A stretch of DNA of 61,664 nt, from NCBI RefSeq assembly GCF_009707515.1, contig NZ_WLYI01000034.1, forward strand, positions 1 to 61,664. Reading direction: 5' to 3'. A program made the position numbers and the translations under genes. The DNA is from Pseudomonas karstica. GTDB taxonomy: Bacteria; Pseudomonadota; Gammaproteobacteria; Pseudomonadales; Pseudomonadaceae. The notes under the pieces were generated by a model. The model was not told the origin of the DNA and ran no database searches. It saw nothing but the letters and a program-made list of their open reading frames with translations. Below, in pieces: positions 17,480-26,702 of this stretch; the stretch's first letter is position 1, and each line of letters begins with the position of its first letter.

Positions 17480-18697
17480 TTAGTTCAGGGCTTCTTCGAC
17501 GAGTTCGATCCAGTGCCGCACAGGGGTGCGACCGGCGCCGTTGAGGTGTGTTTGGCAGCCGATGTTGGCGGTGACAATCACCTGCGGCTTACCGCTTTCC
17601 AGGGCATTGAGTTTGTTGTCTCGCAGCTGCTTGGACAGCTCCGGCTGGGTTAACGAATAGGTCCCGGCCGAGCCGCAACACAGGTGGCTGTCGGGCACAG
17701 CAGTCAAGCCAAAACCGAGGCGCGCGAGCACGCTCTCTACTGCGCCCCCGAGCTTCTGTGCATGCTGCAGAGTGCAGGGGCAATGGAAAGCCAAGCGTTT
17801 GTCGGCGTGCACGCCGAGCTGCTCCAGAGGTTCGGCGTTGAACACCTCAACCAGGTCTTTGGCCAGCGTACTGACGCGCCTGGCCTTCTCGGCATAGGCT
17901 GGGTCCTGCGCCAGCAGGTGGCCGTAATCCTTGACGAAGGCGCCGCAACCGCTGGCAGTCTGCACGATGGCCTCGGCGCCCTGTTCGATGGCGGGCCACC
18001 AGGCATCAATGTTCTGTCGCGCACGCTGCAAGCCTTGCTCTTGGGCGTTGAGGTGGTAGTCCACCGCACCGCAACAACCGGCTTCATGGATCGGGGTGAC
18101 GCTGATCCCGAGGCGGTCGAGCACCCGTGCCGTGGCGGCGTTGGTGTTGGGTGCCAGGCCAGGCTGCACGCAGCCCTCAAGCATCAGCACACGGCGTGCA
18201 TGATGTGGTTCGGGGCGTGGCTTGGCGGCACTTGCAGTGCGCGGTAATTTGGTCTTGAGGCTGGCTGGCAACAGCGGGCGGAAAACCTGGCCGATTTGGG
18301 CCAATCCTTTGAACAGACTCGCGTGCGGCACCACCGCCCGCAGGCTTTCACGCAATACGCGTTGAGCCAGCGGGCGCGGCACGGCGGCGTCGACGACAGC
18401 GCGGCCGATATCCAATAAATTGTGGTACTGCACGCCCGACGGGCAGGTGGTTTCACAGTTACGGCAGCTCAGGCAACGGTCCAGGTGCAGTTGGGTCTTG
18501 GCCGTGACTTCGTTACCTTCCAGCACTTGCTTGATCAGGTAAATACGCCCGCGCGGGCCGTCCAACTCGTCGCCAATGAGTTGGTAGGTCGGGCAGGTAG
18601 CGTTGCAGAAGCCGCAATGCACACAGCTGCGCAAGATGCGTTCGGCTTCCTCGGCGCGCGGCAGTTGCTTGGCCTGTTCGCTCAGGTTGGTCTGCAC
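17480..18697 (-). CDS. glcF: Glycolate oxidase iron-sulfur subunit
   Basis: A 405-aa electron-transfer subunit. Two 4Fe-4S motifs lie at Cys25/28/31/35 and Cys75/78/81/85, and the C-terminal half has two cysteine-rich CCG-type domains (EAGCCGAVDYH, HLCCGSAGTYSL). It carries electrons from the GlcD flavin to the membrane quinone pool. The start is a GTG preceded by GAGGTGTAGCC, two bases after the glcE stop, so translation is coupled. Confidence 0.95.
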   Translation of the reverse strand: MQTNLSEQAKQLPRAEEAERILRSCVHCGFCNATCPTYQLIGDELDGPRGRIYLIKQVLEGNEVTAKTQLHLDRCLSCRNCETTCPSGVQYHNLLDIGRAVVDAAVPRPLAQRVLRESLRAVVPHASLFKGLAQIGQVFRPLLPASLKTKLPRTASAAKPRPEPHHARRVLMLEGCVQPGLAPNTNAATARVLDRLGISVTPIHEAGCCGAVDYHLNAQEQGLQRARQNIDAWWPAIEQGAEAIVQTASGCGAFVKDYGHLLAQDPAYAEKARRVSTLAKDLVEVFNAEPLEQLGVHADKRLAFHCPCTLQHAQKLGGAVESVLARLGFGLTAVPDSHLCCGSAGTYSLTQPELSKQLRDNKLNALESGKPQVIVTANIGCQTHLNGAGRTPVRHWIELVEEALN

Positions 18698-18699
18698 GG

Positions 18700-19764
18700 C
18701 TACACCTCACAATACATACGGCCAGGGTTGAAAATGCCCTGGGGGTCGAGCTGGGTTTTCAGCTGTCGGTGGTAGCGCAGCAACGGCGCGGCCAGCGGAT
18801 GGAACGGGCTGTCGCAGTGGCCGGCAGTGAAGCAGGTGGCGTGGCCTGCGGCTTCGGCGGCGACCTGGCGGATCAGCGCGACATCGGCATCGGACTTCAG
18901 CCAGCGCTGGGCGCCACCCCAATCGATCAGTTGTACGCCGGGCAGCGCCAGCACGCCGGTGTTGGTCGGCACCGACAACCGCCATAGTGGTCGCGGGTCC
19001 GCGAAGAAACCCAGGCGCTGCTCACGCAGGTCAGCCCAGTACGTGCTCTCAAGCAGCTCACCACCGAGGCGCTCGCGGGCCGCCGCCACCGAGCCTTCAC
19101 CGCCTTCCAAGCGCAGGTGCAAAGACTGGCCATCATGGCTGGCGGCGCTCAGCGGAATGGGCTGCTGGCCCCACTCGGCGAGTTTGCGCAGGGCCAAGGC
19201 GGCGTCCATCTCCAGGCGCAGACTGAGGCACTGGCGCGGCTTGGGCAGCACTTTGAGCGATACCTCGGTAATCACCCCCAGGCAGCCAAAACTACCGGCC
19301 AACAGGCGCGACAGGTCGTAGCCGGCAACGTTCTTCATCACCTCGCCACCAAAACGCAGGTGCTTGCCCGTACCCGTGATCAAGCGAGTGCCCAGGACCA
19401 GGTCACGAACCGCGCCAGACCAGGGCCGGCGCGGGCCCGACAGGCCAGCAGCAACCATTCCGCCGAGGGTCGCGGCGCCACCGGATTGTGCAGGTTCACA
19501 GGTGAGCATCTGCCCGGCCGCGTCCAGCGCCGCCTCTAACTCCGAGAGCGGCGTGCCGGCGCGGGCGGTGATCACCAGCTCGGTCGGGTCGTAGCTGACG
19601 ATGCCGCGATGAGTACGGGTATCGAGCACTTCGCCTTCGACCTTGCGGCCCAGAAAAGTCTTGCTGTTGCCACCTTGAATGCGCAATGCAGTTGAACTGT
19701 TGAGGGCGTGATTGACTTGTTCCAGCAGTGCCGCACTGGCGTCGCAGTCATGCTGCATAAGCAT
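18700..19764 (-). CDS. glcE: Glycolate oxidase FAD-binding subunit
   Basis: A 354-aa subunit with an N-terminal PCMH-type FAD-binding domain (RIQGGNSKTFLG, CEPAQSGGAATLGGMVAAGLSGPRRP). It pairs with GlcD and GlcF in the membrane-associated glycolate dehydrogenase complex. The ATG overlaps the glcD stop (TAATG). An in-frame ATG two codons later could serve instead. Confidence 0.95.
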   Translation of the reverse strand: MLMQHDCDASAALLEQVNHALNSSTALRIQGGNSKTFLGRKVEGEVLDTRTHRGIVSYDPTELVITARAGTPLSELEAALDAAGQMLTCEPAQSGGAATLGGMVAAGLSGPRRPWSGAVRDLVLGTRLITGTGKHLRFGGEVMKNVAGYDLSRLLAGSFGCLGVITEVSLKVLPKPRQCLSLRLEMDAALALRKLAEWGQQPIPLSAASHDGQSLHLRLEGGEGSVAAARERLGGELLESTYWADLREQRLGFFADPRPLWRLSVPTNTGVLALPGVQLIDWGGAQRWLKSDADVALIRQVAAEAAGHATCFTAGHCDSPFHPLAAPLLRYHRQLKTQLDPQGIFNPGRMYCEV

Positions 19765-21263
19765 TAGAAACGCTCCAGTTCAGGAAAAGGCAGCTTGCCG
19801 TGGTGCACATGCATGGCACCGAATTCGGCGCAGCGGTGCAGGGTCGGAATGTTCTTGCCAGGGTTGAGCAAGCCCCTCGGATCGAAGGCTGCTTTCACTG
19901 CGTGGAACAGGGTCAGCTCGTCGCTGTTGAACTGAGCACACATTTGATTGATCTTTTCGCGACCCACGCCGTGTTCGCCAGTGATGCTGCCGCCAACCTT
20001 GACGCAAAGTTCGAGGATCTTGCCGCCCAGCGACTCGGCACGTTCCAGCTCTCCGGGCTGGTTGGCATCAAACAAAATCAGGGGGTGCATGTTGCCGTCA
20101 CCGGCATGGAACACGTTGGCCACACGCAAGCCGAACTCCTCGGACAACTCACTGATGCCCCTGAGCACACCGGGCAGTGCGCGACGCGGGATGGTGCCAT
20201 CCATGCAGTAGTAGTCCGGCGAGATACGCCCTACGGCCGGGAAGGCGTTCTTGCGTCCAGCCCAAAACTTGACGCGCTCAACCTCATCGCGGGCCATGCG
20301 CACTTCGGTGGCACCGGCCTTGCCCAGCACCGCGCTGACACGCTCGCACTCGTCATGCACGTCAGCTTCCACACCGTCCAGCTCGCACAGCAGGATGGCC
20401 TCGGCGTCCACCGGGTAGCCAGCGTGAATAAAGTCTTCGGCGGCGCGAATGGCCAGGTTGTCCATCATCTCCAGGCCGCCCGGGATGATGCCGGCCGCAA
20501 TGATTTCACCGACCGCCCGCCCGGCTTTCTCCACCGAGTCAAAGCTGGCCAGCAACACCTTGGCCACCTGCGGTTTGGGCAGCAGCTTGACCGTGACTTC
20601 GGTAATGATCCCAAGCATGCCTTCGGAACCAGTGAACAAGGCGAGCAGGTCGAAGCCGGGTGAGTCCAGGGCATCGCTGCCCAGCGTCATGCGCTCGCCT
20701 TCAACAGTAAGGATTTCTACCTTAAGCAGGTTGTGCACGGTCAGGCCATATTTCAGGCAGTGCACGCCACCGGCATTCTCGGCGACATTACCGCCGATCG
20801 AACAGGCGATCTGCGAGGACGGGTCCGGTGCGTAATACAGGTCATAAGGGGCGGCCGCCTGAGAGATGGCCAGGTTGCGAACCCCAGGTTGGACTCGGGC
20901 AAAACGCCCCTCTGGATTGACCTCAAGGATGTGCTTGAAACGCGCCATCACCAGCAAAATGCCCTGGACCAGCGGCAACGCACCGCCTGACAAGCCGGTC
21001 CCGGCCCCACGTGCTACCACTGGCACACTGCGTTGATAACAGAGCTTGAGCAGCCGCTCGACTTGCTCAATGCGCTCAGGCAATACCACCAGCATCGGTG
21101 TGGTGGTGTAGGCGCTAAGCCCGTCGCACTCGTAGGGTTTGAGGTCTTCCTGGGTGTGCAGCACTTCCATGTCAGCAAGCTGCTCACGCAACTCAGCCAG
21201 CAGGGCTGCCTTATCGACCTTGGGCAGCGGCCCATCAACGCGCTCGTCGTACAGAATACTCAT
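19764..21263 (-). CDS. glcD: Glycolate oxidase catalytic FAD subunit
   Basis: A 499-aa catalytic subunit of the glycolate/D-lactate oxidase family. It has the FAD-binding loop VVARGAGTGLSGG (about 82-94), IGGNVAENAGG, and the C-terminal NVFHAGDGNMHP and ITGEHGVGREK. It oxidises glycolate to glyoxylate. It is the first gene of the operon. The ATG at 21263 is chosen because the family N-terminus begins there (MSILYDERVDG); the open frame extends to 21374 into the operator. Its leader carries AACAACAA (21284-21291, minus strand), a possible Crc site. Confidence 0.95.
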   Translation of the reverse strand: MSILYDERVDGPLPKVDKAALLAELREQLADMEVLHTQEDLKPYECDGLSAYTTTPMLVVLPERIEQVERLLKLCYQRSVPVVARGAGTGLSGGALPLVQGILLVMARFKHILEVNPEGRFARVQPGVRNLAISQAAAPYDLYYAPDPSSQIACSIGGNVAENAGGVHCLKYGLTVHNLLKVEILTVEGERMTLGSDALDSPGFDLLALFTGSEGMLGIITEVTVKLLPKPQVAKVLLASFDSVEKAGRAVGEIIAAGIIPGGLEMMDNLAIRAAEDFIHAGYPVDAEAILLCELDGVEADVHDECERVSAVLGKAGATEVRMARDEVERVKFWAGRKNAFPAVGRISPDYYCMDGTIPRRALPGVLRGISELSEEFGLRVANVFHAGDGNMHPLILFDANQPGELERAESLGGKILELCVKVGGSITGEHGVGREKINQMCAQFNSDELTLFHAVKAAFDPRGLLNPGKNIPTLHRCAEFGAMHVHHGKLPFPELERF

Positions 21264-21283
21264 GGCAGGCTTTCTCGCTGACG

Positions 21284-21291
21284 TTGTTGTT
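21284..21291 (-). promoter_or_regulatory. Candidate Hfq/Crc motif in the glcD leader
   Basis: AACAACAA on the minus strand matches AANAANAA about 20 bases upstream of glcD. It is farther from the start codon than the others in this window, so the assignment is weaker. Confidence 0.3.
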
Positions 21292-21374
21292 TTGTGCAGC
21301 ACCGGTAGCGAGCCGGTCCGCTTGTTATGGGTTATATGTAGAGCTTTGGACGACTGCCGTCTATCGACTTGCAA

Positions 21375-21389
21375 ACTGGTATGACCAGT
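21375..21389. promoter_or_regulatory. GlcC-type operator O1
   Basis: ACTGGTATGACCAGT is a perfect 6-bp inverted repeat around three bases, and the symmetry extends to AAACTGGT / ACCAGTTT. It fits the TGGTnnnACCA sites of FadR-subfamily GntR regulators. It lies in the glcD-glcC intergenic region and was probably placed to control glcD. Confidence 0.75.
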
Positions 21390-21472
21390 TTGTTTTGGCC
21401 GGTACTCAGTCAGTATCTGACAAGAGCCTTACAAATAAAGGAGTTGGTAGCTATATTGAGAGGGCCATGACC

Positions 21473-21499
21473 CACCAGTTAAAACTGGTACTACCAGTT
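21473..21499. promoter_or_regulatory. GlcC-type operator O2 with an extra half-site
   Basis: A second perfect palindrome, AACTGGTACTACCAGTT (21483-21499), is preceded at once by a further ACCAGTT half-site (21474-21480), which forms an inverted pair with the AACTGGT arm. It ends 16 bases before the glcC start, so it may mediate glcC autoregulation. Confidence 0.75.
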
Positions 21500-21515
21500 A
21501 CCCGAGGCGCTTAGC

Positions 21516-22289
21516 ATGCTCGAAAAGACACTCGGCGTTCGCCGCCAGGTCAGTGATGTAGTTGCCGAACGGATTGAGCAATTGATCGTCGATGGCGTGC
21601 TCAAGGTCGGCCAGGCACTGCCTTCGGAGCGCCGCCTGTGCGAGAAGCTGGGGATATCCCGCTCGGCCCTGCGCGAAGGGCTGAAGGTGCTACGTGGGCG
21701 CGGTATTATCGAGACCACTCAGGGTCGCGACTCGCGGGTTGCCACGCTGAACGGGACCCGCGATGCCAGCCCGCTGATGCACCTGTTCAATTCGCAGCCC
21801 CGTACCCTCTTTGACCTGCTGGAGGTGCGCGCGCTGCTGGAAGCCGAATCCGCACGCTTGGCCGCCTTGCGCGGAACCGATGCCGACTTCGTCCTGCTGA
21901 CGCGACGCTACGAAGAAATGCTCGCCGCCCACAGCCAGGCAGTGCCTGTTGAGCCACGCGAGCATGCCCGTCTTGACCACGCCTTCCACCTGGCGGTCTG
22001 CGAGGCCTCGCACAATCCTGTGTTGCTGCATACCCTGCAGTCGTTGACCGATTTGATGCTTAGCACGGTGTTCGCCTCGGTCAACAATCTCTACCATCGG
22101 CCCCTGCAAAAACGCCAGATCGACCGCCAGCACACACGGCTCTATCACGCGGTCATCGAACGCCTGCCAGAACAAGCTCAGCGCGCTGCGCGCGAACACA
22201 TTCACAGCATTCGCGACAACCTCAAGGAGATCGAACAGGAGGAGCAACGCCTGGTGCGCGCGACCATGCGCCTTGAGGGCTGGGTGTAG
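21516..22289 (+). CDS. glcC: GntR (FadR/FCD) regulator of the glycolate operon
   Basis: A 257-aa regulator with an N-terminal GntR winged helix (about residues 10-75: LPSERRLCEKLGISRSALRE) and a C-terminal FCD ligand domain (DLLEVRALLEAESARLAA, FHLAVCEASHNPVLL) whose Asp/His residues usually bind a metal and a small hydroxy acid. It is divergent from glcD and shares the control region with the ACTGGTnnnACCAGT palindromes. By analogy with E. coli GlcC it activates glc expression in response to glycolate. The ATG follows CGAGGCGCTTAGC. Confidence 0.9.
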   Translation: MLEKTLGVRRQVSDVVAERIEQLIVDGVLKVGQALPSERRLCEKLGISRSALREGLKVLRGRGIIETTQGRDSRVATLNGTRDASPLMHLFNSQPRTLFDLLEVRALLEAESARLAALRGTDADFVLLTRRYEEMLAAHSQAVPVEPREHARLDHAFHLAVCEASHNPVLLHTLQSLTDLMLSTVFASVNNLYHRPLQKRQIDRQHTRLYHAVIERLPEQAQRAAREHIHSIRDNLKEIEQEEQRLVRATMRLEGWV

Positions 22290-22320
22290 GCGTTTGCGCA
22301 CCGGTCTGCAGCCGCGCTAT

Positions 22321-23286
22321 CTACCCTTCACGGTGCATGCGTGTATCGATTGACGTCAGGATGATACGAACAGCCATAACCACTCCTGTGAGAACGGCAG
22401 CAAGACCTGACGCTTCTAACAATGTTGGCAGCCGGCCGTGAAACAATAAACCGAGCAGGGTGGCGAACAGCGACTCAAGGGCGATCAGTTGCCCGCAAAG
22501 TACCATGGGAAGGCGACGGGACGCTGCGTTCCATGCCCAGGCCCCTACGAATGAAGACATCAGCGCAATAACGAAGCTCCAGAGGTACAAATGCCCTGCA
22601 AGGGAAACACTGAGGCCAAGAGTGGGCAGCGTGAGAAGGTCGAGCGCTTGTACAACCGGTAGCAAGCACAAGGTGCCTATTCCGGCACCCGTCATCATGA
22701 GGCCAGTCCAGATACCTGACGCATTGAGCGGGAGTTTCCCCAGGGCATTCTGGTTCAGCAAACTGAACACCAGCCACAAGGCAACGGCACTGATCGAAAA
22801 AACCAACCCTGCCAGCCATGAACTGCCGCCTGTGGTGGGTTGCTGGAGACTGCTGATGTTTGACAGTAAAAGCCCACCAGTCAAAAAAGTCAGCGGTATG
22901 CTCAGTCTGCGCCATTGAATGGTTTTTTTTGTAGCGTTGCTGAGTAGCGCCAGCAAGACCGGCACCATGCCAATAAACGCTGGCGTCAGTACTGGCCCGC
23001 CAAAAAACACACCTGCGGCAATGCAGGTGCTGTACCCAAGGTATCCAATGACACCCAGGCTTGCGGCGAGGAGCTGCTGGTTGCGACGCAGGAGCCGAAG
23101 GTGAGATCGGTAGAGCACCACTACTCCCGCACCCAGCGTGCCGGCCATCAGGAACCGAACGATCAGCAAATCGTAGAGGGAGTAGGCGCCGGTGACGTAG
23201 GGTGCCACGAAGTTCAGGGCCCAGCTCAGTGTCGCGACTACGGCAAGGGCCACTCCTGCGATGATGTTTGAGTGAAGAGTGGGCAT
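22321..23286 (-). CDS. DMT superfamily transporter (EamA)
   Basis: A 321-aa inner-membrane protein with ten predicted helices in two EamA halves, the DMT exporter fold. Typical family sequence includes LALVVATLSWALNFVAPYV-like helix 1 and a GQLIALESLFATLLG helix late in the second half. Substrate and direction are unknown; metabolite export is usual. I prefer the ATG at 23286 (MPTLHSN) over the frame start at 23322. It is divergent from the LysR gene at 23379 and likely controlled by it. Its 3' end is convergent with glcC. Confidence 0.82.
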   Translation of the reverse strand: MPTLHSNIIAGVALAVVATLSWALNFVAPYVTGAYSLYDLLIVRFLMAGTLGAGVVVLYRSHLRLLRRNQQLLAASLGVIGYLGYSTCIAAGVFFGGPVLTPAFIGMVPVLLALLSNATKKTIQWRRLSIPLTFLTGGLLLSNISSLQQPTTGGSSWLAGLVFSISAVALWLVFSLLNQNALGKLPLNASGIWTGLMMTGAGIGTLCLLPVVQALDLLTLPTLGLSVSLAGHLYLWSFVIALMSSFVGAWAWNAASRRLPMVLCGQLIALESLFATLLGLLFHGRLPTLLEASGLAAVLTGVVMAVRIILTSIDTRMHREG

Positions 23287-23378
23287 CAGGGATATCCGCG
23301 AGGTATTCAGCCCATGTTGCACAGCGTCAGAGGTATGCTACAAACGAGTTCTCGGTCTTGGATACATAACCGCTGATT

Positions 23379-24287
23379 ATGAATATGCTAGGGAAGACAT
23401 TGCCGCCGCTTGCCAGTTTGCTGCCCTTTGAAGCGGCTGCTCGACTGGAAAGCTTTTCCAGGGCCGCTGATGAATTGCACATCACGCAAGCCGCGATCAG
23501 CCGCCAGATCCGCGGGCTTGAAGATAACCTTGGATTGAAGCTTTTTTGTCGCCGCAACCGCGCAGTCTTCCTGACACAGGAGGGCCGCGAGCTAGGACGC
23601 GTGGTAAGCAGCGCATTGCAAAGTATCAGCGACAGCGCCGCCACGCTTCGTCAATCACCTCGCAAGAACCGTGTGGTTTTACTGTGTCAGTTATGCGAAG
23701 CGTTCTATTGGCTAATGCCGCGCCTTTCGACGTTCCATCAGCAACACCCGGAAATCGAGATCCAAGTCGCGACATCCACCCGGCCATTGACTGAGTTTAA
23801 TGAGCATTTTGATGTGGCCTTACAAAGCACTGGGCGTCCCAGCGGTTTGCATGTCCTGGCGTTCACCGCCACTGATGAGGTGTTTCCAGTGTGCAGCCCC
23901 GATTACCTGGCTGGGTCACCGTTACTTAGTCTCAGTGATCTTCGTCTCCACACGCTCTTGCACCATTACGCCACGCCACCTCACTTGATGGAGTGGGACA
24001 GCTGGCTGCAGGCGTGTGGGCAGACATTGGATGGTTATCCTGAGGGCCCTGTGTTTGATAGTTACCCCTTGATGCTCCAGGCCGCCGTTGAAGGGTACGG
24101 GATTGCATTGGGGTGGCGCCGAACCGCCGGGAGGCTTATTGAAAACGGTGCGCTGGTGAGACCTTGCGCGGAAAGTGTCCCCTTATCTGATGCGATATCA
24201 GTATTTAGACAGCAGGGCGGGGACGATCGGATGGAGGTGCGCTTGCTGGTTGAGTGGCTTAAAGAGGAATTGCGCAGTGAAGGCTGA
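23379..24287 (+). CDS. LysR-family regulator, GcvA-like
   Basis: A 302-aa LysR regulator. The HTH region (PPLASLLPFEAAARLESFSR, HITQAAISRQIRGLEDNLG) and PLTEFNEHFDVALQ in the effector domain place it in the GcvA-like branch. It is divergent from the EamA transporter gene with about 90 bases between starts, a standard regulator-exporter arrangement. The ATG at 23379 has only a weak ribosome-binding site; a second ATG two codons on is also possible. Confidence 0.85.
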   Translation: MNMLGKTLPPLASLLPFEAAARLESFSRAADELHITQAAISRQIRGLEDNLGLKLFCRRNRAVFLTQEGRELGRVVSSALQSISDSAATLRQSPRKNRVVLLCQLCEAFYWLMPRLSTFHQQHPEIEIQVATSTRPLTEFNEHFDVALQSTGRPSGLHVLAFTATDEVFPVCSPDYLAGSPLLSLSDLRLHTLLHHYATPPHLMEWDSWLQACGQTLDGYPEGPVFDSYPLMLQAAVEGYGIALGWRRTAGRLIENGALVRPCAESVPLSDAISVFRQQGGDDRMEVRLLVEWLKEELRSEG

Positions 24288-24306
24288 TAGGTCGACTCAC
24301 CTTGGC

Positions 24307-24350
24307 AAGTGCCCCCGCAGACCCTGCAGGACGGTATGCCGGGGGCGCTT
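24307..24350. terminator. Bidirectional terminator between LysR and EamA genes
   Basis: AAGTGCCCCCG and CGGGGGCGCTT pair (one G-T mismatch) around a 22-base loop in the 65-base gap between two convergent genes. The A-run and T-run at the outer ends suit termination from both sides. Confidence 0.6.
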
Positions 24351-24352
24351 GG

Positions 24353-25348
24353 TCAGTCTCGCTCTGGCACTTGCGCGATAGAAGGCTTCCCGTCGGTGAT
24401 GGGCTTGCCCGGCGCACGGTTGGTCTTGCGATAGGTCAGTAGCACAATCCCCGCAACGACGATTACCCCGCCAAACACCTGCCCGGCGCTGAGCATCTGA
24501 TCCAGCACGATCCAGCCCATCAACAACGTCGCCAGCGGCTCAATGTTCATGACTGGCGCATTACGCGGCATGTCCAGGCGTGGTACTGAAATAAATAGCA
24601 CGATAAACCCCGTCCCATAGAGCACCACCAACGTGGCGAGTGCCAGCCAGCCAGTGCTGGTTGCCGGTAGATTCAGGCCTCCCGGAAGGGCGCCGGTCAG
24701 GCCTGCGAGGTTGATGCTGCTGAAGACGATGAAGATCGTCAGCAAGCTGCGGACCGAACCGCGTACCTGGGATAATTTGTGGTCGGTGATCCATAGCGCG
24801 CCGGCGAATACCGTGGCGGCACAGAAGGCCAGGGCGACGCCCAGCAGCCATTGCGGACCGATGCTGGTGTTGGATGACAGGCGTCCTGGCACGTCCAGCA
24901 CAAACACCAGCCCAACCAGAATCAGCCCCATCAGCATGGCGGTGCGCAGGGTCGGCCGCGGCCCGCCCAATGCCCAGGTGAGCAGCGCCAGCAGGATGGG
25001 GAAAACGTTGGCCACCAGCAACGCCAGCGCTACCGGCACCCGAGCGACCGCGGAATACAGGCATAGGCTTTGGGTGGCGATCAGCAACCCCAGCAGCAAC
25101 TGCCAACGCCATGCGCCCTGTGGCAGGCGCAGGTTCTGGCGTTGCCACAGCACCAGCGCGGCCAGCACCAACAAGGTGCCTCCCGAGCGCATCAGAATCG
25201 CCAGCAACACTCCGGCGCCATCATCGAACGCCACGCGAGCGGCGACATGGTTGCCAGCGAAGGCGCAGCCCATGCACAGCAGAATCAACACGGCGAAGTG
25301 GCGAGGGAATGGAGGAAGGGAGGCTGGTGTGGCGGTCGGGCGAGTCAT
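24353..25348 (-). CDS. DMT superfamily transporter (EamA)
   Basis: A 331-aa ten-helix EamA protein. FAVLILLCMGCAFAGNHVAARVAF and, in the second half, GTGFIVLFISVPRLD followed by EPLATLLMGWIVLDQ are typical of the family. The C-terminal tail is cytoplasmic and polar. Unrelated in detail to the EamA protein at 22321, so it is not a tandem duplicate. Substrate unknown. Confidence 0.82.
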   Translation of the reverse strand: MTRPTATPASLPPFPRHFAVLILLCMGCAFAGNHVAARVAFDDGAGVLLAILMRSGGTLLVLAALVLWQRQNLRLPQGAWRWQLLLGLLIATQSLCLYSAVARVPVALALLVANVFPILLALLTWALGGPRPTLRTAMLMGLILVGLVFVLDVPGRLSSNTSIGPQWLLGVALAFCAATVFAGALWITDHKLSQVRGSVRSLLTIFIVFSSINLAGLTGALPGGLNLPATSTGWLALATLVVLYGTGFIVLFISVPRLDMPRNAPVMNIEPLATLLMGWIVLDQMLSAGQVFGGVIVVAGIVLLTYRKTNRAPGKPITDGKPSIAQVPERD

Positions 25349-25741
25349 GGCAGGGTCTCAGACAGTGGGTGCCACCGTCAGGAATGAAATTATGTTTTTG
25401 TTATGTTGTCGTACGACATGAGTAGGATTTGTATCGTGTTTGACTTAAAGGGGCAAGCGCTTGTTTTTCCATGAATGGCTTTTTTTGTTTATTTTTAAGG
25501 GGGTTGTTGCATGCGGTGGCTAGTGATAGGCCGGGCGCAGATTTTGCTATCAAGAAGTTTATTCGCAAGAGATCGTATGACTTGCTTGTTTTTGAAGAAC
25601 GATTAGAGCCTCATCAGGGATCGGCCTCTGTAGCCGCTGTCGAGGCACGAGGCTGCGATAAGGGCCGCAGGACCTTCAGCAATTTCAGGACCCACACGAC
25701 TGCTGTGCAGCCGATCGCAGGGTTTTTCGGCCGGTTCATCA
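25349..25741. other. Intergenic region with one dispersed repeat copy
   Basis: No gene is supported in these 393 bases. The right half contains the repeat at 25629-25720; the left half is AT-richer than the surroundings and probably holds the promoter of the leftward EamA gene. Confidence 0.5.
25629..25720. repeat. Dispersed copy of the 122-bp repeat
   Basis: GTAGCCGCTGTCGAGGCACG, GCTGCGATAAGGGCCGCAGG, ACCTTCAGCAATTTCA and CGACTGCTGTGCAGCCGATC occur in the same order and orientation as in the tandem array at 12284-12790. A single unit, about 13 kb away, shows that the array unit is a mobile or dispersed repeat. Confidence 0.85.
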
Positions 25742-26680
25742 CTAATGCGACGAGACATAGATAGAAGGCGTGGACGGCGCAGGCAATGCATAGGTCGCCT
25801 TCATCCATTCGATCTCTGCCTGGGGCGTTCGGCCAAAGAAACGCTTGAACTCGCGGCTGAATTGCGAGGCGCTTTCATAGCCTACGTTGAACGCTGCCGT
25901 CGAAGCCGTCATGGCGTTGCGCAGCATCAATAATCGAGCCTGGTGCAAGCGCGTCGACTTCAAGTACTGCATTGGAGAGGAGTCCGTCACGTTACGAAAG
26001 TGCAGGTGAAAGTTGGGCACGCTCATGCTTGCTTCGTGGGCAAGTGACTCGACATCCAAACGCTGCTGGTAGCAACTATGGATCTTGCGGATCGCGCGCG
26101 TCACCTTGGCGAAATGTCCCTGGCGATTGAGCGCTGCGCGCATCGAGCCACCTTGCTCACCGGCCAGGATGCGGTAATAGATTTCCCGCACCAGCGACGG
26201 CCCGAGTATTTGCGCTTCGCCCGCATTGCTCATCGTTTCGAGAAAACGCAGTGTCGAGGCGCGCAGCAAATCGTCCATCGGCGAGGCATACATGCCCTTG
26301 GGCCGGGCATCACTCGGCCCGAGCGTTTCATCCATTTGCAGCATCAACTCGCTGGCCAGTTGCATGTCGAGGCGCATGTAGACCGCCAGCATGGGCCGCG
26401 CCTCGCTGGCGTCGGTCTCCATGGTGAAAGGAACGGGGACGGACACCACCAGGTAGTGCTGGGCGTCGTAAACGTAGACCTCATCACCCAGGTAGCCACG
26501 CTTGCGCCCTTGGCACAGGATCACGATACCCGGGTCATACAGCACCGGCGTGCGCGTCAGTGGCCGGTTCGAACGCAAAAAACGGATGTCCTCCAGTGCG
26601 CTGAGGTTGTAGCCCTCCAGCGGTGCGAGTTTTTCCATCAAATGCACCATGCGCGAGGTGCGTGGATCGGCCTGAGTCAT
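25742..26680 (-). CDS. AraC-family regulator with AraC_N cupin domain
   Basis: A 312-aa protein. The N-terminal part (GIVILCQGRKRGYLGDEVYVYD, YLVVSVPVPFTMETDASEARP) matches the AraC_N domain, and the C-terminal 100 residues carry two HTHs (MSVPNFHLHFRNVTDSSPMQ, NVGYESASQFSREFKRFFG). It begins 22 bases after the SDR gene on the same strand and has AAAAGGGACGTCA before its ATG, so the pair is probably an operon. In many proteobacteria this AraC type controls an adjacent oxidoreductase. Confidence 0.87.
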   Translation of the reverse strand: MTQADPRTSRMVHLMEKLAPLEGYNLSALEDIRFLRSNRPLTRTPVLYDPGIVILCQGRKRGYLGDEVYVYDAQHYLVVSVPVPFTMETDASEARPMLAVYMRLDMQLASELMLQMDETLGPSDARPKGMYASPMDDLLRASTLRFLETMSNAGEAQILGPSLVREIYYRILAGEQGGSMRAALNRQGHFAKVTRAIRKIHSCYQQRLDVESLAHEASMSVPNFHLHFRNVTDSSPMQYLKSTRLHQARLLMLRNAMTASTAAFNVGYESASQFSREFKRFFGRTPQAEIEWMKATYALPAPSTPSIYVSSH

Positions 26681-26702
26681 TGACGTCCCTTTTGCTTGCC
26701 GC

